A stretch of 24,106 nt of DNA, from positions 1 through 24,106 of the forward strand of contig JAFZLQ010000074.1 in NCBI GenBank assembly GCA_017551425.1, read 5' to 3'. Positions 7,326 to 14,605 of the stretch are shown here, piece by piece; the first letter of the stretch is position 1, and each line of letters begins with the position of its first letter. A program made the translations under genes and the position numbers. The notes beneath the pieces were generated by a model. It was not told the DNA's origin and ran no database searches. It saw only the letters and a program-made list of their open reading frames with translations. This stretch comes from Bacteroidales bacterium (GTDB lineage: Bacteria; Bacteroidota; Bacteroidia; Bacteroidales; UBA932).

Positions 7326-8243
7326 ATGCTGAACAGAAGAATCCTCAGGATAAAGGCTTTCAAGGTCGTTTATTCAAGAGTGGAAAATCCTGCGATGCAG
7401 CTCCAGGACGCCGAGTCCGAGCTGGAGCGCTCCTGCGAGGCCACGAGAGACCTGTATCTCCGCATGCTCGCCATAGTCGGCCCCCTTGCCAGGGAGGCCC
7501 GCTCAAGGCTTGATGCCGCAAGGCAGAAATTCAACCCCACTCCGGAGGAGCTCAATCCCAATTACAAGTTCGCCTGCAACGCGCTGGTTCCCGCACTTGA
7601 GGAAGATCCCGATTTCTCAAAGATAATCAAGAAGAAAAAGATTTCCTGGGAGAACGACGACGTCCTCATCCGCACCCTCTACGAATCCATACGCCAGAAG
7701 GATTATTTCAAGGAATACATGGCCTCGCCCGGCAGCTCGCTGGCAGAAGACGCAGCCCTTTACGTGCACATCTTCGAAGAGGAGTTCTCAGACCTGGATG
7801 CCCTTGCGGACATACTGGAAGACCTCTCCATCTACTGGAACGACGAGCTCGAATATGCCCTCTCCTGGTGCTGCCGCTCCATAGACCAGATCGGCAAGGG
7901 CAGGCGCTGGAGCCTTCCCGAGCTTTACATGAGCGAGATGCCCGGCACTCCCGGCAGGGACAGCGACAAGGCCTTCGTGCTCAACCTGGTGCGCACCGCC
8001 ATGCGCAACTTCGACAAATACTACGGCATGATTTCCGCCGTCACCCCCAAGTGGGACACCGGCCGCATCTGCGCAACGGACCTTGCACTTATAATCTGCG
8101 GTCTCGCCGAGGCCGACACCTTCCAGGGCATAGACTACCGCACCACCATCAACGAGTTCGTTGAGATATCCAAATACTACAGTACCCCCGAAAGCCGTGC
8201 ATTCGTGAACGGCGTACTCGATAAATTAATCAATAAGAAATAG
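7326..8243 (+). CDS. nusB: Transcription antitermination protein NusB, long Bacteroidota form
   Basis: NusB binds boxA RNA with NusE (ribosomal S10) and supports antitermination on rRNA operons. 305 aa: the N-terminus MLNRRILRIKAFKVVYSRVENP is the conserved opening of Bacteroidota NusB, and the all-helical NusB domain occupies the C-terminal part (about 180-300, WSLPELYMSEMPG, TDLALIICGLAE, TTINEFVEISKYYSTPESRAF with its typical ending VNGVLDKL). It is about twice the length of the E. coli protein because of an added N-terminal helical region, as usual for the phylum. The frame stays open upstream to 7251, but that lies before the predicted transcription start, so the ATG at 7326 is used. First gene of a six-gene plus-strand run. 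Confidence 0.92.
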   Translation: MLNRRILRIKAFKVVYSRVENPAMQLQDAESELERSCEATRDLYLRMLAIVGPLAREARSRLDAARQKFNPTPEELNPNYKFACNALVPALEEDPDFSKIIKKKKISWENDDVLIRTLYESIRQKDYFKEYMASPGSSLAEDAALYVHIFEEEFSDLDALADILEDLSIYWNDELEYALSWCCRSIDQIGKGRRWSLPELYMSEMPGTPGRDSDKAFVLNLVRTAMRNFDKYYGMISAVTPKWDTGRICATDLALIICGLAEADTFQGIDYRTTINEFVEISKYYSTPESRAFVNGVLDKLINKK

Positions 8244-8248
8244 TTACG

Positions 8249-8587
8249 ATGAATTTACTTACTTTGCTCCAGGCTGCCCAGCCTGCTGCCCAGCAGGGCG
8301 GCGGTATGACCATGTGGATCATGATCATCCTCATCTTCGTTGTCATGTGGATCTTCATGATCATGCCCCAGCGCAAGCAGCAGAAGAAGATGGAAGAGTT
8401 CCGCAAGTCCCTCAAGAAGGGAGACAAGGTGGTCACCGCCGGCGGAATCTACGGCACCATCGCAGAAGTTTCCGAGGGCGAGAAGACCGTCCTCCTGAAG
8501 GTTGACGGAGACGTCAAGCTCCGCGTCGACAAGGCATCCCTGCAGCGCGACTTCTCGGAAGCCGAAGCTCCCAAGTCCGACAAATAG
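8249..8587 (+). CDS. yajC: Preprotein translocase accessory subunit YajC
   Basis: YajC associates with SecDF-YidC at the inner membrane. 112 aa: short N-terminal stretch with QPAAQQGGG, one transmembrane helix (about 22-41, TMWIMIILIFVVMWIFMIM), then the family motif PQRKQQKKMEEFRKSLKKGD and the domain VVTAGGIYGTIAEVSEGEKTVLLKVDGDVKLRVDK. Starts 5 bp after nusB stops, so it is in the same operon. Length and domain order are normal. Confidence 0.95.
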   Translation: MNLLTLLQAAQPAAQQGGGMTMWIMIILIFVVMWIFMIMPQRKQQKKMEEFRKSLKKGDKVVTAGGIYGTIAEVSEGEKTVLLKVDGDVKLRVDKASLQRDFSEAEAPKSDK

Positions 8588-8593
8588 CCTGCC

Positions 8594-9526
8594 TTGAAAC
8601 GCTGGACCCAGTTCCTCCTCTGCCTGCTCCTCGCGGCAAGCATCTGGCTGATCCAAAACCTCTCCCAACGCTATACGGGGGCGGTTACGGTGTCTGTGCT
8701 TGCGGAGAGTTCGCTCAAGGGAAGGGCCCAGAGGGCGGCGGAACCCGTTACGCTTAACGCCCGCTGTACCGCTACGGGCTTCAGGCTCATACGCATCAGG
8801 AGGTCCAACAAAGACGTTCCCGTGGTCATCAACCCGGAGGACCTGAGCCATTCTGCGTCTGACGACCGCTTCGTCATCACCGCAGCCGACCTGGCAAAGT
8901 ATGCGTCGGACATCTTCGGCGAGGGCGTCGATCTCGTAAACTTCCTCAACCAGAGCTATTCTTTCACCTTCCGCCGCGAGAACAACCGCACCGTGCCGGT
9001 GAAGCCGGTGCTCAACGCGTCGTACAAGTCGCAGTACATGGCCGCCGGTCCCATGCGCATCCAGCCCGATTCCGTAGTCGTTTACGGCAGCGAATCCCAG
9101 CTGGAGACCATAGACGCCGTACTCACGCGCCCGATTTCGCTCTCGGACCTTTCCAAGAACGTAAGCGGCGTGGCGTCGCTGGTATCGCCCATGGGCCTCA
9201 GGATTTCAGAAACCGAGGCAACCTGGTCGCTGGACGTGGTGCGTTTCGTGGAGCTGCGCAGCGAGGTGGGAATCTCGGTGCGCGGAGCGCCTGCCGGCGT
9301 GACCCTGTCCGTATATCCCGCAGTCGTCGAGGCCGTTTTCTGCTGCCGTTTCCCGTCCAAGGGGAACCCGGCTGACATCTGCGAATTCTACGTCGATTAT
9401 TCCGAATATACCGGGTCGATTTCCGGAAACTGCCTGGTCCACTGCGCCAACCTGCCTGCCGGCGTCATCAGCTGGAGCGTCAGCCCGGAGGTCGTCGATT
9501 GCATGGAAATGGAGGACTCCGAATGA
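8594..9526 (+). CDS. YbbR-like (CdaR-related) membrane-anchored protein
   Basis: 310 aa with one N-terminal transmembrane helix (about 5-20, TQFLLCLLLAASIWLIQNLS) and an extracytoplasmic beta-rich region containing diverged YbbR repeats (for example NRTVPVKPVL and YKSQYMAAGPMRIQPDSVVVYG). In Firmicutes YbbR proteins regulate the c-di-AMP cyclase CdaA; no cyclase gene is in this window, so that role is not supported here. The start is TTG at 8594, six bases after yajC; no ATG fits before the membrane helix. The last four bases overlap coaE (ATGA at 9523-9526), indicating translational coupling. The yajC-ybbR-coaE order is common in Bacteroidota. Confidence 0.8.
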   Translation: MKRWTQFLLCLLLAASIWLIQNLSQRYTGAVTVSVLAESSLKGRAQRAAEPVTLNARCTATGFRLIRIRRSNKDVPVVINPEDLSHSASDDRFVITAADLAKYASDIFGEGVDLVNFLNQSYSFTFRRENNRTVPVKPVLNASYKSQYMAAGPMRIQPDSVVVYGSESQLETIDAVLTRPISLSDLSKNVSGVASLVSPMGLRISETEATWSLDVVRFVELRSEVGISVRGAPAGVTLSVYPAVVEAVFCCRFPSKGNPADICEFYVDYSEYTGSISGNCLVHCANLPAGVISWSVSPEVVDCMEMEDSE

Positions 9527-10092
9527 CCACGGTGCTCGTCACAGGTCCCATCGGAGGCGGCAAATCCACCGCCTGCAGGTATCTGGCAGGCCTCGGCTGG
9601 CCGGTTTACGACTGCGATTCCCGCTGCAAGGCCCTTTATGAGACCGTGCCCGGGCTCAAGGAACGTATAGAAGGGGAGCTGGGAGTGCCGTTCGCGGAAC
9701 TCCGCCGCATCTTCTCCGACCCTCAGCTGCGCCTGAAACTGGAAGCGATAGTATATCCGCTTCTGCTGCAGGACCTCGAAGCCTGGAAGGCCTCGCTCGA
9801 CTCGCCCCTTGCCTTCGTGGAATCCGCCATCGCCCTGGAGAAACCACTTTTCGACGGAACGTACGACGAAGTCCTGATGATTACTGCGCCTGCAGCGGTA
9901 CGTGCCTCCCGCAATCCGGAGGCCCCCGCCCGCGGCGCCCTGCAGCACTTTCCCCGCGCCCGCATCAACCGGACCATCCGCAACGACTCCACCCCCGAAG
10001 CGTTATATATAAAATTAGATAACTATTTGAGACAAAAAGAGATACTGCTGTCGCAGGACTACGGCCTTCGGCCTATCCCTCCCACAGCTTAA
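9523..10092 (+). CDS. coaE: Dephospho-CoA kinase
   Basis: Catalyses the last step of coenzyme A synthesis, ATP-dependent phosphorylation of dephospho-CoA. 189 aa. P-loop GPIGGGKS at 8-15; YDCDSRCKALYE follows with the DxD-like substrate region; C-terminal HFPRARINRTIRNDSTPEAL is the usual nucleotide-binding end. Start ATG 9523 overlaps the ybbR stop. The final 19 residues (from Gln171, KEILLSQDYGLRPIPPTA) are encoded by structured element B, and the stop TAA is inside that element, so the natural C-terminus has been replaced or extended by repeat sequence. The catalytic core lies upstream and appears intact. Confidence 0.92.
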   Translation: MTTVLVTGPIGGGKSTACRYLAGLGWPVYDCDSRCKALYETVPGLKERIEGELGVPFAELRRIFSDPQLRLKLEAIVYPLLLQDLEAWKASLDSPLAFVESAIALEKPLFDGTYDEVLMITAPAAVRASRNPEAPARGALQHFPRARINRTIRNDSTPEALYIKLDNYLRQKEILLSQDYGLRPIPPTA

Positions 10093-10162
10093 CAGCTGCG
10101 GGCCCCTCCCACTCACGACTGCGTGGGTGCAGACGGTCCTGCGACAGCAGTATCTCTTTTTG
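10033..10162 (+). repeat. Structured inverted-repeat element B (branched, terminator-like)
   Basis: A perfect 27-bp inverted repeat (10033-10059 against 10136-10162), starting with A5 and ending with T5. Inside: arm 10063-10066/10070-10073 with TTC loop; junction ATCCCT (10075-10080); arm 10081-10089/10094-10102 with one mismatch; junction CCCCTCCCACTCA (10103-10115); arm 10116-10122/10129-10135 with loop GTGGGT, abutting the outer stem. This is the same plan as element A with different stem sequences. It overlaps the end of coaE and lies 16 bp before the DUF5606 gene. No promoter box is seen after it, so downstream genes probably depend on read-through. Confidence 0.8.
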
Positions 10163-10178
10163 CGAAAAACGAACGAAT

Positions 10179-10601
10179 ATGAAAACCGATTTAGCAAAGA
10201 TTATGTCCGTTTCCGGACAACACGGACTGTTTCGCTATCTGGCGCAGTCCCGCAGCGGTGTCATCGCCGAGTCCCTCGCCGACGGCAAGCGCGTCGCCTT
10301 CGATTCCCACAGCCGCATTTCAACCCTCTCAGACATAGCCATTTACACCTCCGAGGGAGAAATGAAGCTCCAGGACGTCCTTCTTGCCCTCAAGAACTCA
10401 GGCCTCGCCGTTCCGTCTGCAAAGGCCCCCCAGGCAGAAGTGCTCACGTTCTTCGGCAAAGCCATCCCCAACTACGACGCCGACCGCTTCTACTACTCAC
10501 ACATGAAGAAAGTCCTCGACTGGTACGACGTCCTGGACAAGCACGCCTCCTTCGATTTCGTCACCGACGAAGACAGGGAAAAAGAGAGTGAAGAGGCTTA
10601 A
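10179..10601 (+). CDS. DUF5606 domain protein
   Basis: 140 aa, cytoplasmic, resembling DUF5606 proteins restricted to Bacteroidota. Typical features are the N-terminal LAKIMSVSGQHGLFRYLAQS, the block VIAESLADGKRVAF, then ISTLSDIAIYTSEGEMKLQD and YYSHMKKVLDWYDVLDKHASFDF near the end, followed by a charged tail. No function is known. It lies between coaE and rimO, and its last 14 bases overlap the rimO start, so translation of the two is coupled. ATG 10179 is preferred because upstream sequence belongs to element B. Confidence 0.85.
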   Translation: MKTDLAKIMSVSGQHGLFRYLAQSRSGVIAESLADGKRVAFDSHSRISTLSDIAIYTSEGEMKLQDVLLALKNSGLAVPSAKAPQAEVLTFFGKAIPNYDADRFYYSHMKKVLDWYDVLDKHASFDFVTDEDREKESEEA

Positions 10602-11877
10602 GGTAATAACCCTCGGCTGTTCCAAAAACACCGTCGATACAGAACACCTTCTGGCGGCCCTCCCGCCGGAAGAGTTCGTCGTCGCCCAGGACGGCCCGCT
10701 CGATTACCTCCTGCTGAACACCTGCGGCTTCATAGCGGACGCAAAGGAAGAATCCATACAGGCCATACTGGAAGCCGTACAGGAAAAACAGGCCGGGGCT
10801 GCCTCCAAAGTTGTGGTATTCGGCTGTCTTTCACAGCGTTACCCGGCAGAACTCAAGGCCGAAATCCCCGAGGTCGATGCCTGGTTCGGAGCCCGCGACC
10901 TCAACGAGATACTCCGTTATCTGGGCGTTCCTGAGCGCAGTCGCTTCACGGCAAGGGCATACGACGGACACGGCTACGCCTACCTCAAGATATCCGAGGG
11001 CTGCGACCGCCGCTGCTCATACTGCGCGATTCCGTACATCCGCGGCGCCCACAGGTCCGTACCGGTTCCCGACCTTGTGGAAGAGGCCCGGAGCCTCGTT
11101 GCCCGCGGCGTGAGCGAACTCATACTCATCGCCCAGGACACCAGCTGCTACGGGCTCGACATATACGGCCGCCGTTGCCTTGCCGAGCTGATGCAGAAGC
11201 TTTCGGAAATCGACGGCGTGCGCCGCATCCGCCTGCATTACGCGTATCCCGAAGGCCTTTCGGACGACGTCCTGGACGTGATGGCCTCCAATCCCAAAGT
11301 CTGCAAATACCTCGACGTCCCCCTGCAGCACATATCGGACAAGGTGCTCTCAGACATGCACCGCAACTCATCATCGGCCCAGATCAGGTCCTTCATAACC
11401 AAGGTGAGGCGGAAGGTTCCGGGGATAGTCCTCCGCACCACGATGATGGTGGGGCATCCCGGAGAAGGGGAGGCCGAATTCCGGGAGCTGCTGGACTTCG
11501 TGCGCGAAACCCGCTTCGACCGCCTCGGCGCCTTCGCCTACTGCGAGGAAGAAGGCACCTGGGGCGCCGCGCACCTCAAGGACGAAATCCCCGAAGAAGA
11601 AAAGCGCCGCCGCTACGACGAGCTCATGACGCTCCAGGCCGGTATCTCGCTGGATATCAACCGTTCCCGCGTCGGCTCGGAAGTGGAGGTAATGGTTGAC
11701 GGCGCCCTCGACGGCACCCTTGTCTGCCGCAGCTACGCCGAAAGTCCCGACGTGGACGGAGAAATCCTCGTCCCTGAGATCCCCGGTAAGGCCGGGGATG
11801 ACGGAAAAGTCGGCAGTTACATCAACGTCCGCATCACCGCCGCCGACGAATACGATCTGATAGCTGCAGTAGCCTGA
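10588..11877 (+). CDS. rimO: Ribosomal protein S12 methylthiotransferase RimO
   Basis: Radical-SAM methylthiotransferase that modifies an aspartate of ribosomal protein S12. 429 aa. N-terminal UPF0004 cluster cysteines are Cys11 (TLGCSKNTVDTE), Cys46 (NTCGF) and Cys80 (FGCLSQRY); the radical-SAM cluster is Cys139, Cys143, Cys146 (EGCDRRCSYCAIP); a C-terminal TRAM domain follows (about 365-429). The opening LGCSKNTVD and the IRLHYAYPEG and LDVPLQH motifs distinguish RimO from MiaB. The start is GTG at 10588, inside the end of the DUF5606 gene. Followed by a strong hairpin at 11923. Confidence 0.96.
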   Translation: MKRLKVITLGCSKNTVDTEHLLAALPPEEFVVAQDGPLDYLLLNTCGFIADAKEESIQAILEAVQEKQAGAASKVVVFGCLSQRYPAELKAEIPEVDAWFGARDLNEILRYLGVPERSRFTARAYDGHGYAYLKISEGCDRRCSYCAIPYIRGAHRSVPVPDLVEEARSLVARGVSELILIAQDTSCYGLDIYGRRCLAELMQKLSEIDGVRRIRLHYAYPEGLSDDVLDVMASNPKVCKYLDVPLQHISDKVLSDMHRNSSSAQIRSFITKVRRKVPGIVLRTTMMVGHPGEGEAEFRELLDFVRETRFDRLGAFAYCEEEGTWGAAHLKDEIPEEEKRRRYDELMTLQAGISLDINRSRVGSEVEVMVDGALDGTLVCRSYAESPDVDGEILVPEIPGKAGDDGKVGSYINVRITAADEYDLIAAVA

Positions 11878-11922
11878 TTTCTCCGCAAACCTATAATATT
11901 GATTATCAGGCCGTTAAACCAT

Positions 11923-11950
11923 CTGCCTGCGGTAAAACTGCCGCAGGCAG
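11923..11950 (+). terminator. Hairpin terminator after rimO
   Basis: Perfect 10-bp stem CTGCCTGCGG (11923-11932) against CCGCAGGCAG (11941-11950), 8-nt loop, followed by TTTG and an AT-rich stretch rather than a long T-run. It most likely ends the nusB-rimO transcript. Confidence 0.6.
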
Positions 11951-11979
11951 TTTGCGTAATTATTTAATTGTCAGCCATA

Positions 11980-11987
11980 TAGCTTTG
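11980..11987 (+). promoter_or_regulatory. Possible upstream promoter box before rnpB
   Basis: TAGCTTTG fits TAnnTTTG, 75 bp before the main rnpB box, with an AT-rich stretch upstream. It would add a leader of about 75 nt to the RNase P transcript. Weak, based only on the -7 match. Confidence 0.3.
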
Positions 11988-12054
11988 CACCTTTGGGAAG
12001 GGGCGCGGAGAGATCTTTCCGGGAGATTATCTGCTGATTTTCAAAATATTATTG

Positions 12055-12062
12055 TAACTTTG
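12055..12062 (+). promoter_or_regulatory. rnpB -7 promoter box
   Basis: TAACTTTG matches TAnnTTTG and lies 5-7 bp before the 5' strand of helix P1 of the RNase P RNA, exactly where a promoter should be. Confidence 0.65.
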
Positions 12063-12066
12063 TAGG

Positions 12067-12390
12067 TTACAAGGCGGGACGATCTGCCGCGGCAGAAATG
12101 CTGAGGAAAGTCCGGACAGAGCAGGGCACCCTGCTGCGGAAAGCGCAGGTGGGGGTAACCTTACGGATGCCGTAACAGAGAATAACCGCCGTCGCAAGAC
12201 GGCAAGGGTGAAAACGCGAGGCAAGAGCTCACGACGCACGGCAGCGATGACGTGCGGGTACGGCACCAGGGTCTGCAAGACCAAATATACCGGCAGCTGA
12301 GGGCGGCCCGCCTGATGCCGGGGGGTAGGTTGCGAAGATAAATGGCAGAACAAAACAGAAACCGGCTTACGGTTCCGCCTTGTTTTTTTT
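12067..12390 (+). ncRNA. rnpB: RNase P RNA, bacterial class A
   Basis: Catalytic RNA that removes the 5' leader of tRNA precursors. Diagnostic conserved segments occur in order: GAGGAAAGTCCGGAC (from 12103), ACAGAGAATAACCGCC (from 12174), AGGGTGAAAACGCG followed by AGGCAAGAGCTCACGAC, and GATAAATGGCAGAACAAAAC near the 3' end. Helix P1 closes the molecule: ACAAGGCGG (12069-12077) pairs with CCGCCTTGT (12375-12383). A T8 run at 12383-12390 follows. Promoter box at 12055. The ends are set by P1 and the T-run and may be off by a few bases. glpA begins only 22 bp after the T-run. Confidence 0.96.
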
Positions 12391-12412
12391 AAAGAGAACA
12401 CTGAAACGCGAT

Positions 12413-14041
12413 ATGACCAACAACTGCGACTTTGATGTGATAGTCATCGGCGGCGGCGTAACAGGCGCCGGCACCGCCCGCGACTGCGCCATGCGCGGCC
12501 TGCGTACGCTGTTGTTGGAGCGCGCCGACATCACCTCCGGCGCTTCCGGCCGCAACCACGGTCTGCTTCATTCCGGCGCCCGCTACGCAATGAAGGACAG
12601 CGAGTCCGCAGAGGAATGCATACGGGAGAACAAGATTCTCCGTTCCATCGCCTCCAACTGCGTAGAAGATACCGGCGGCCTCTTCATCACCCTGCCGGAA
12701 GATGCAGACACGGGCTATGGCCTGGATTATCAGCAGCGCTTTGTGGAGGCCTGCGGCAAGGCCGGGATAGACGCCCGCGCCGTCACTCCGCAGGAGGCCG
12801 TCAAGATGGAGCCCTCCGTGAATCGCCGCCTCATCGGCGCAGTGGTCGTGCCGGACGGCAGCGTTGACCCGTTCCGTCTCTGCAGCGCCAATGTCACGGA
12901 CGCGGAAATTCACGGCGCCAGGATTCTCACTTATACAGAGGTCACAGGATTCCTCCGGGAGGGCAACGCCGTTACCGGAGTGCGCGTCAAAGACAGGCGC
13001 AGCGGAGCCACGGCGGAGTATCACGCCCCCGTAACCGTAAATGCGGCAGGCATCTGGGCCCAGGGCATCGCCGCCAAAGCCGGCGTCAACATCAACATGT
13101 ATCCCGCCAAGGGAGCGTTGCTGGTGTTCGGCCACAGGGTCAACAACGTTGTGCTCAACCGCTGCCGCAAAGCCGCCGACGGCGACATCCTCGTGCCCGG
13201 AGACTCCGTTTCCGTAATCGGCACCACATCAACCCGCATCCCCTTTGACGAGTGCGACGGCGTAAACGCCACGCCGGAAGAAGTGAGCCTCCTGTTGCGC
13301 GAGGGCTGCCAGCTATGCCCGTCTCTGGCAAGCACCCGCATCCTGCGCGCATATGCCGGAGTACGCCCCCTGGTTGCCAGCGACGACGACCCCACCGGCC
13401 GCAGCATCAGCCGCGGCATCGTGTGCCTGGACCACGAGCAGCGCGACGGCGTGCCTGGCCTTATCTCCATAATCGGCGGCAAGCTGATGACTTACAGGCT
13501 GATGGCGGAAATCGCCACAGACGCAGTATGCGCAAAGCTGGCCGTCCGCCGCGAATGTACCACTGCCGAGCAGCCCCTGCCCGGCTCGGCCGACGGCCAC
13601 ATCGCTTCCGTAAGCAAACGCTTCCCCGGCAAGCCCACGATGGGCCAGAAGAGCGCCGCCGGCCGCCAGGGAGACCTGATTGGCCGTATGCGCTTCGACT
13701 CTCCGGAAGACGGTGCCCTCGTGTGCGAATGCGAGAACGTAACCCTGGCCGAGATAAAATATGCCGTTGCCGAACTGGGCGTGCGCAACCTGAGCGACCT
13801 GCGTCACCGCACACGCCTGGGTATGGGTACCTGCCAGGGCACGTTCTGCATCCGCAAGGCTGCGGCAGCGCTTGCAAAGGCGCTTGGAGACGAATCTCTG
13901 GCCCCGGCTCTGGCCGCGGAGTATCTGAACGAACGCTGGAAGGGCCTCTGCCCCGTAGGCTGGGGCGATACGCTCCGGGAGATGGAGTTCATGCAAAGGG
14001 TTTACAAGTTTGGAAAGCCATATTCCTATGATGAAGTTTGA
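12413..14041 (+). CDS. glpA: Anaerobic glycerol-3-phosphate dehydrogenase subunit A
   Basis: FAD subunit that oxidises glycerol-3-phosphate to dihydroxyacetone phosphate. 542 aa: Rossmann FAD site VIVIGGGVTGAGTARD (from residue 9), DAO fold with SGASGRNHGLLHSGARYA, IIGGKLMTYRLMAE, then a C-terminal BFD-like [2Fe-2S] domain with Cys438, Cys440 (CECENVTLAEI), Cys474 and Cys479 (GTCQGTFC). ATG 12413 (MTNNCDFD) is used; the upstream in-frame start lies inside rnpB. No promoter box is visible between rnpB and the ATG. The end overlaps glpB by 14 bp. The domain set and the glpB/glpC neighbours separate it from aerobic GlpD. Confidence 0.94.
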   Translation: MTNNCDFDVIVIGGGVTGAGTARDCAMRGLRTLLLERADITSGASGRNHGLLHSGARYAMKDSESAEECIRENKILRSIASNCVEDTGGLFITLPEDADTGYGLDYQQRFVEACGKAGIDARAVTPQEAVKMEPSVNRRLIGAVVVPDGSVDPFRLCSANVTDAEIHGARILTYTEVTGFLREGNAVTGVRVKDRRSGATAEYHAPVTVNAAGIWAQGIAAKAGVNINMYPAKGALLVFGHRVNNVVLNRCRKAADGDILVPGDSVSVIGTTSTRIPFDECDGVNATPEEVSLLLREGCQLCPSLASTRILRAYAGVRPLVASDDDPTGRSISRGIVCLDHEQRDGVPGLISIIGGKLMTYRLMAEIATDAVCAKLAVRRECTTAEQPLPGSADGHIASVSKRFPGKPTMGQKSAAGRQGDLIGRMRFDSPEDGALVCECENVTLAEIKYAVAELGVRNLSDLRHRTRLGMGTCQGTFCIRKAAAALAKALGDESLAPALAAEYLNERWKGLCPVGWGDTLREMEFMQRVYKFGKPYSYDEV

Positions 14042-14603
14042 CGTGGTGATAATAGGAGGCGGCCTTGCCGGAGTTACCGCTGCAACCGCGCTGCAGGAGA
14101 GCGGATGCCGCTGCGTGATGGTGGCGGAAGGCCTTTCCCTGCACGAGGCGCCCCGTAACGCATTCCGCGCCGCCGGTGGCACCGTGCTGGCCGGAGACCG
14201 CGTATGCGGAGGCACCGTCAGCGGCGGCAAGTTGCTGAGCGTGAGCACGGAAAAGCTCGGAGACGTTTCTCTTGAGGCGCCATACTTCATTCTTGCTACG
14301 GGCAAGTTTTTCTCCCGCGGCATCGTGGCCGATATGGACGGCGTGCGCGAGCCCCTCTTCGGGCTGGACGTCGAGTATGTCAATGACCGCAGCAGCTGGT
14401 TCTCTCCGTCGTTCTCCGATCCCCAGCCGTTTATGGAGTTCGGCGTCAAGGCAGAAGACGGATGCGCGCTCATAGGCGGGCAGAAGATTGTCAACCTGTT
14501 CCCTGCAGGCGAGGTGCTGGCGGGTATCAGCATCCTGGCGCCGGATGCGGTAGATAGAATTAAACGGAGCGCGCTGGATGCGGCGGCACTAATCACCGGA
14601 TAG
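14028..14603 (+). CDS. glpB: Anaerobic glycerol-3-phosphate dehydrogenase subunit B, short form
   Basis: 191 aa flavoprotein subunit linking GlpA to GlpC. The N-terminal dinucleotide site is intact (KFDVVIIGGGLAGVTAATAL) and the C-terminal half aligns by eye with GlpB (FILATGKFFSRGIVADMDGV, REPLFGLDVEYVND, PQPFMEFGV, NLFPAGEVLAGI). The E. coli protein is about 420 aa, so roughly 200 or more residues between these two blocks are missing. The reading frame is unbroken and its composition matches the neighbours, so it looks like a compact functional variant rather than a pseudogene. Start is ATG 14028 or the next codon, ATG 14031; both overlap the glpA stop. The glpC start follows the stop by 2 bp. 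Confidence 0.85.
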   Translation: MMKFDVVIIGGGLAGVTAATALQESGCRCVMVAEGLSLHEAPRNAFRAAGGTVLAGDRVCGGTVSGGKLLSVSTEKLGDVSLEAPYFILATGKFFSRGIVADMDGVREPLFGLDVEYVNDRSSWFSPSFSDPQPFMEFGVKAEDGCALIGGQKIVNLFPAGEVLAGISILAPDAVDRIKRSALDAAALITG

Positions 14604-14605
14604 CC

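Noticed and set aside
12027..12401. Minus-strand coding frame across rnpB
   Set aside because: The plus strand carries all conserved segments of RNase P RNA.
14028..14603. glpB as a pseudogene
   Set aside because: The frame is intact, both conserved blocks are in register, and overlaps with glpA and near-contact with glpC are preserved, so a short functional form is more likely.
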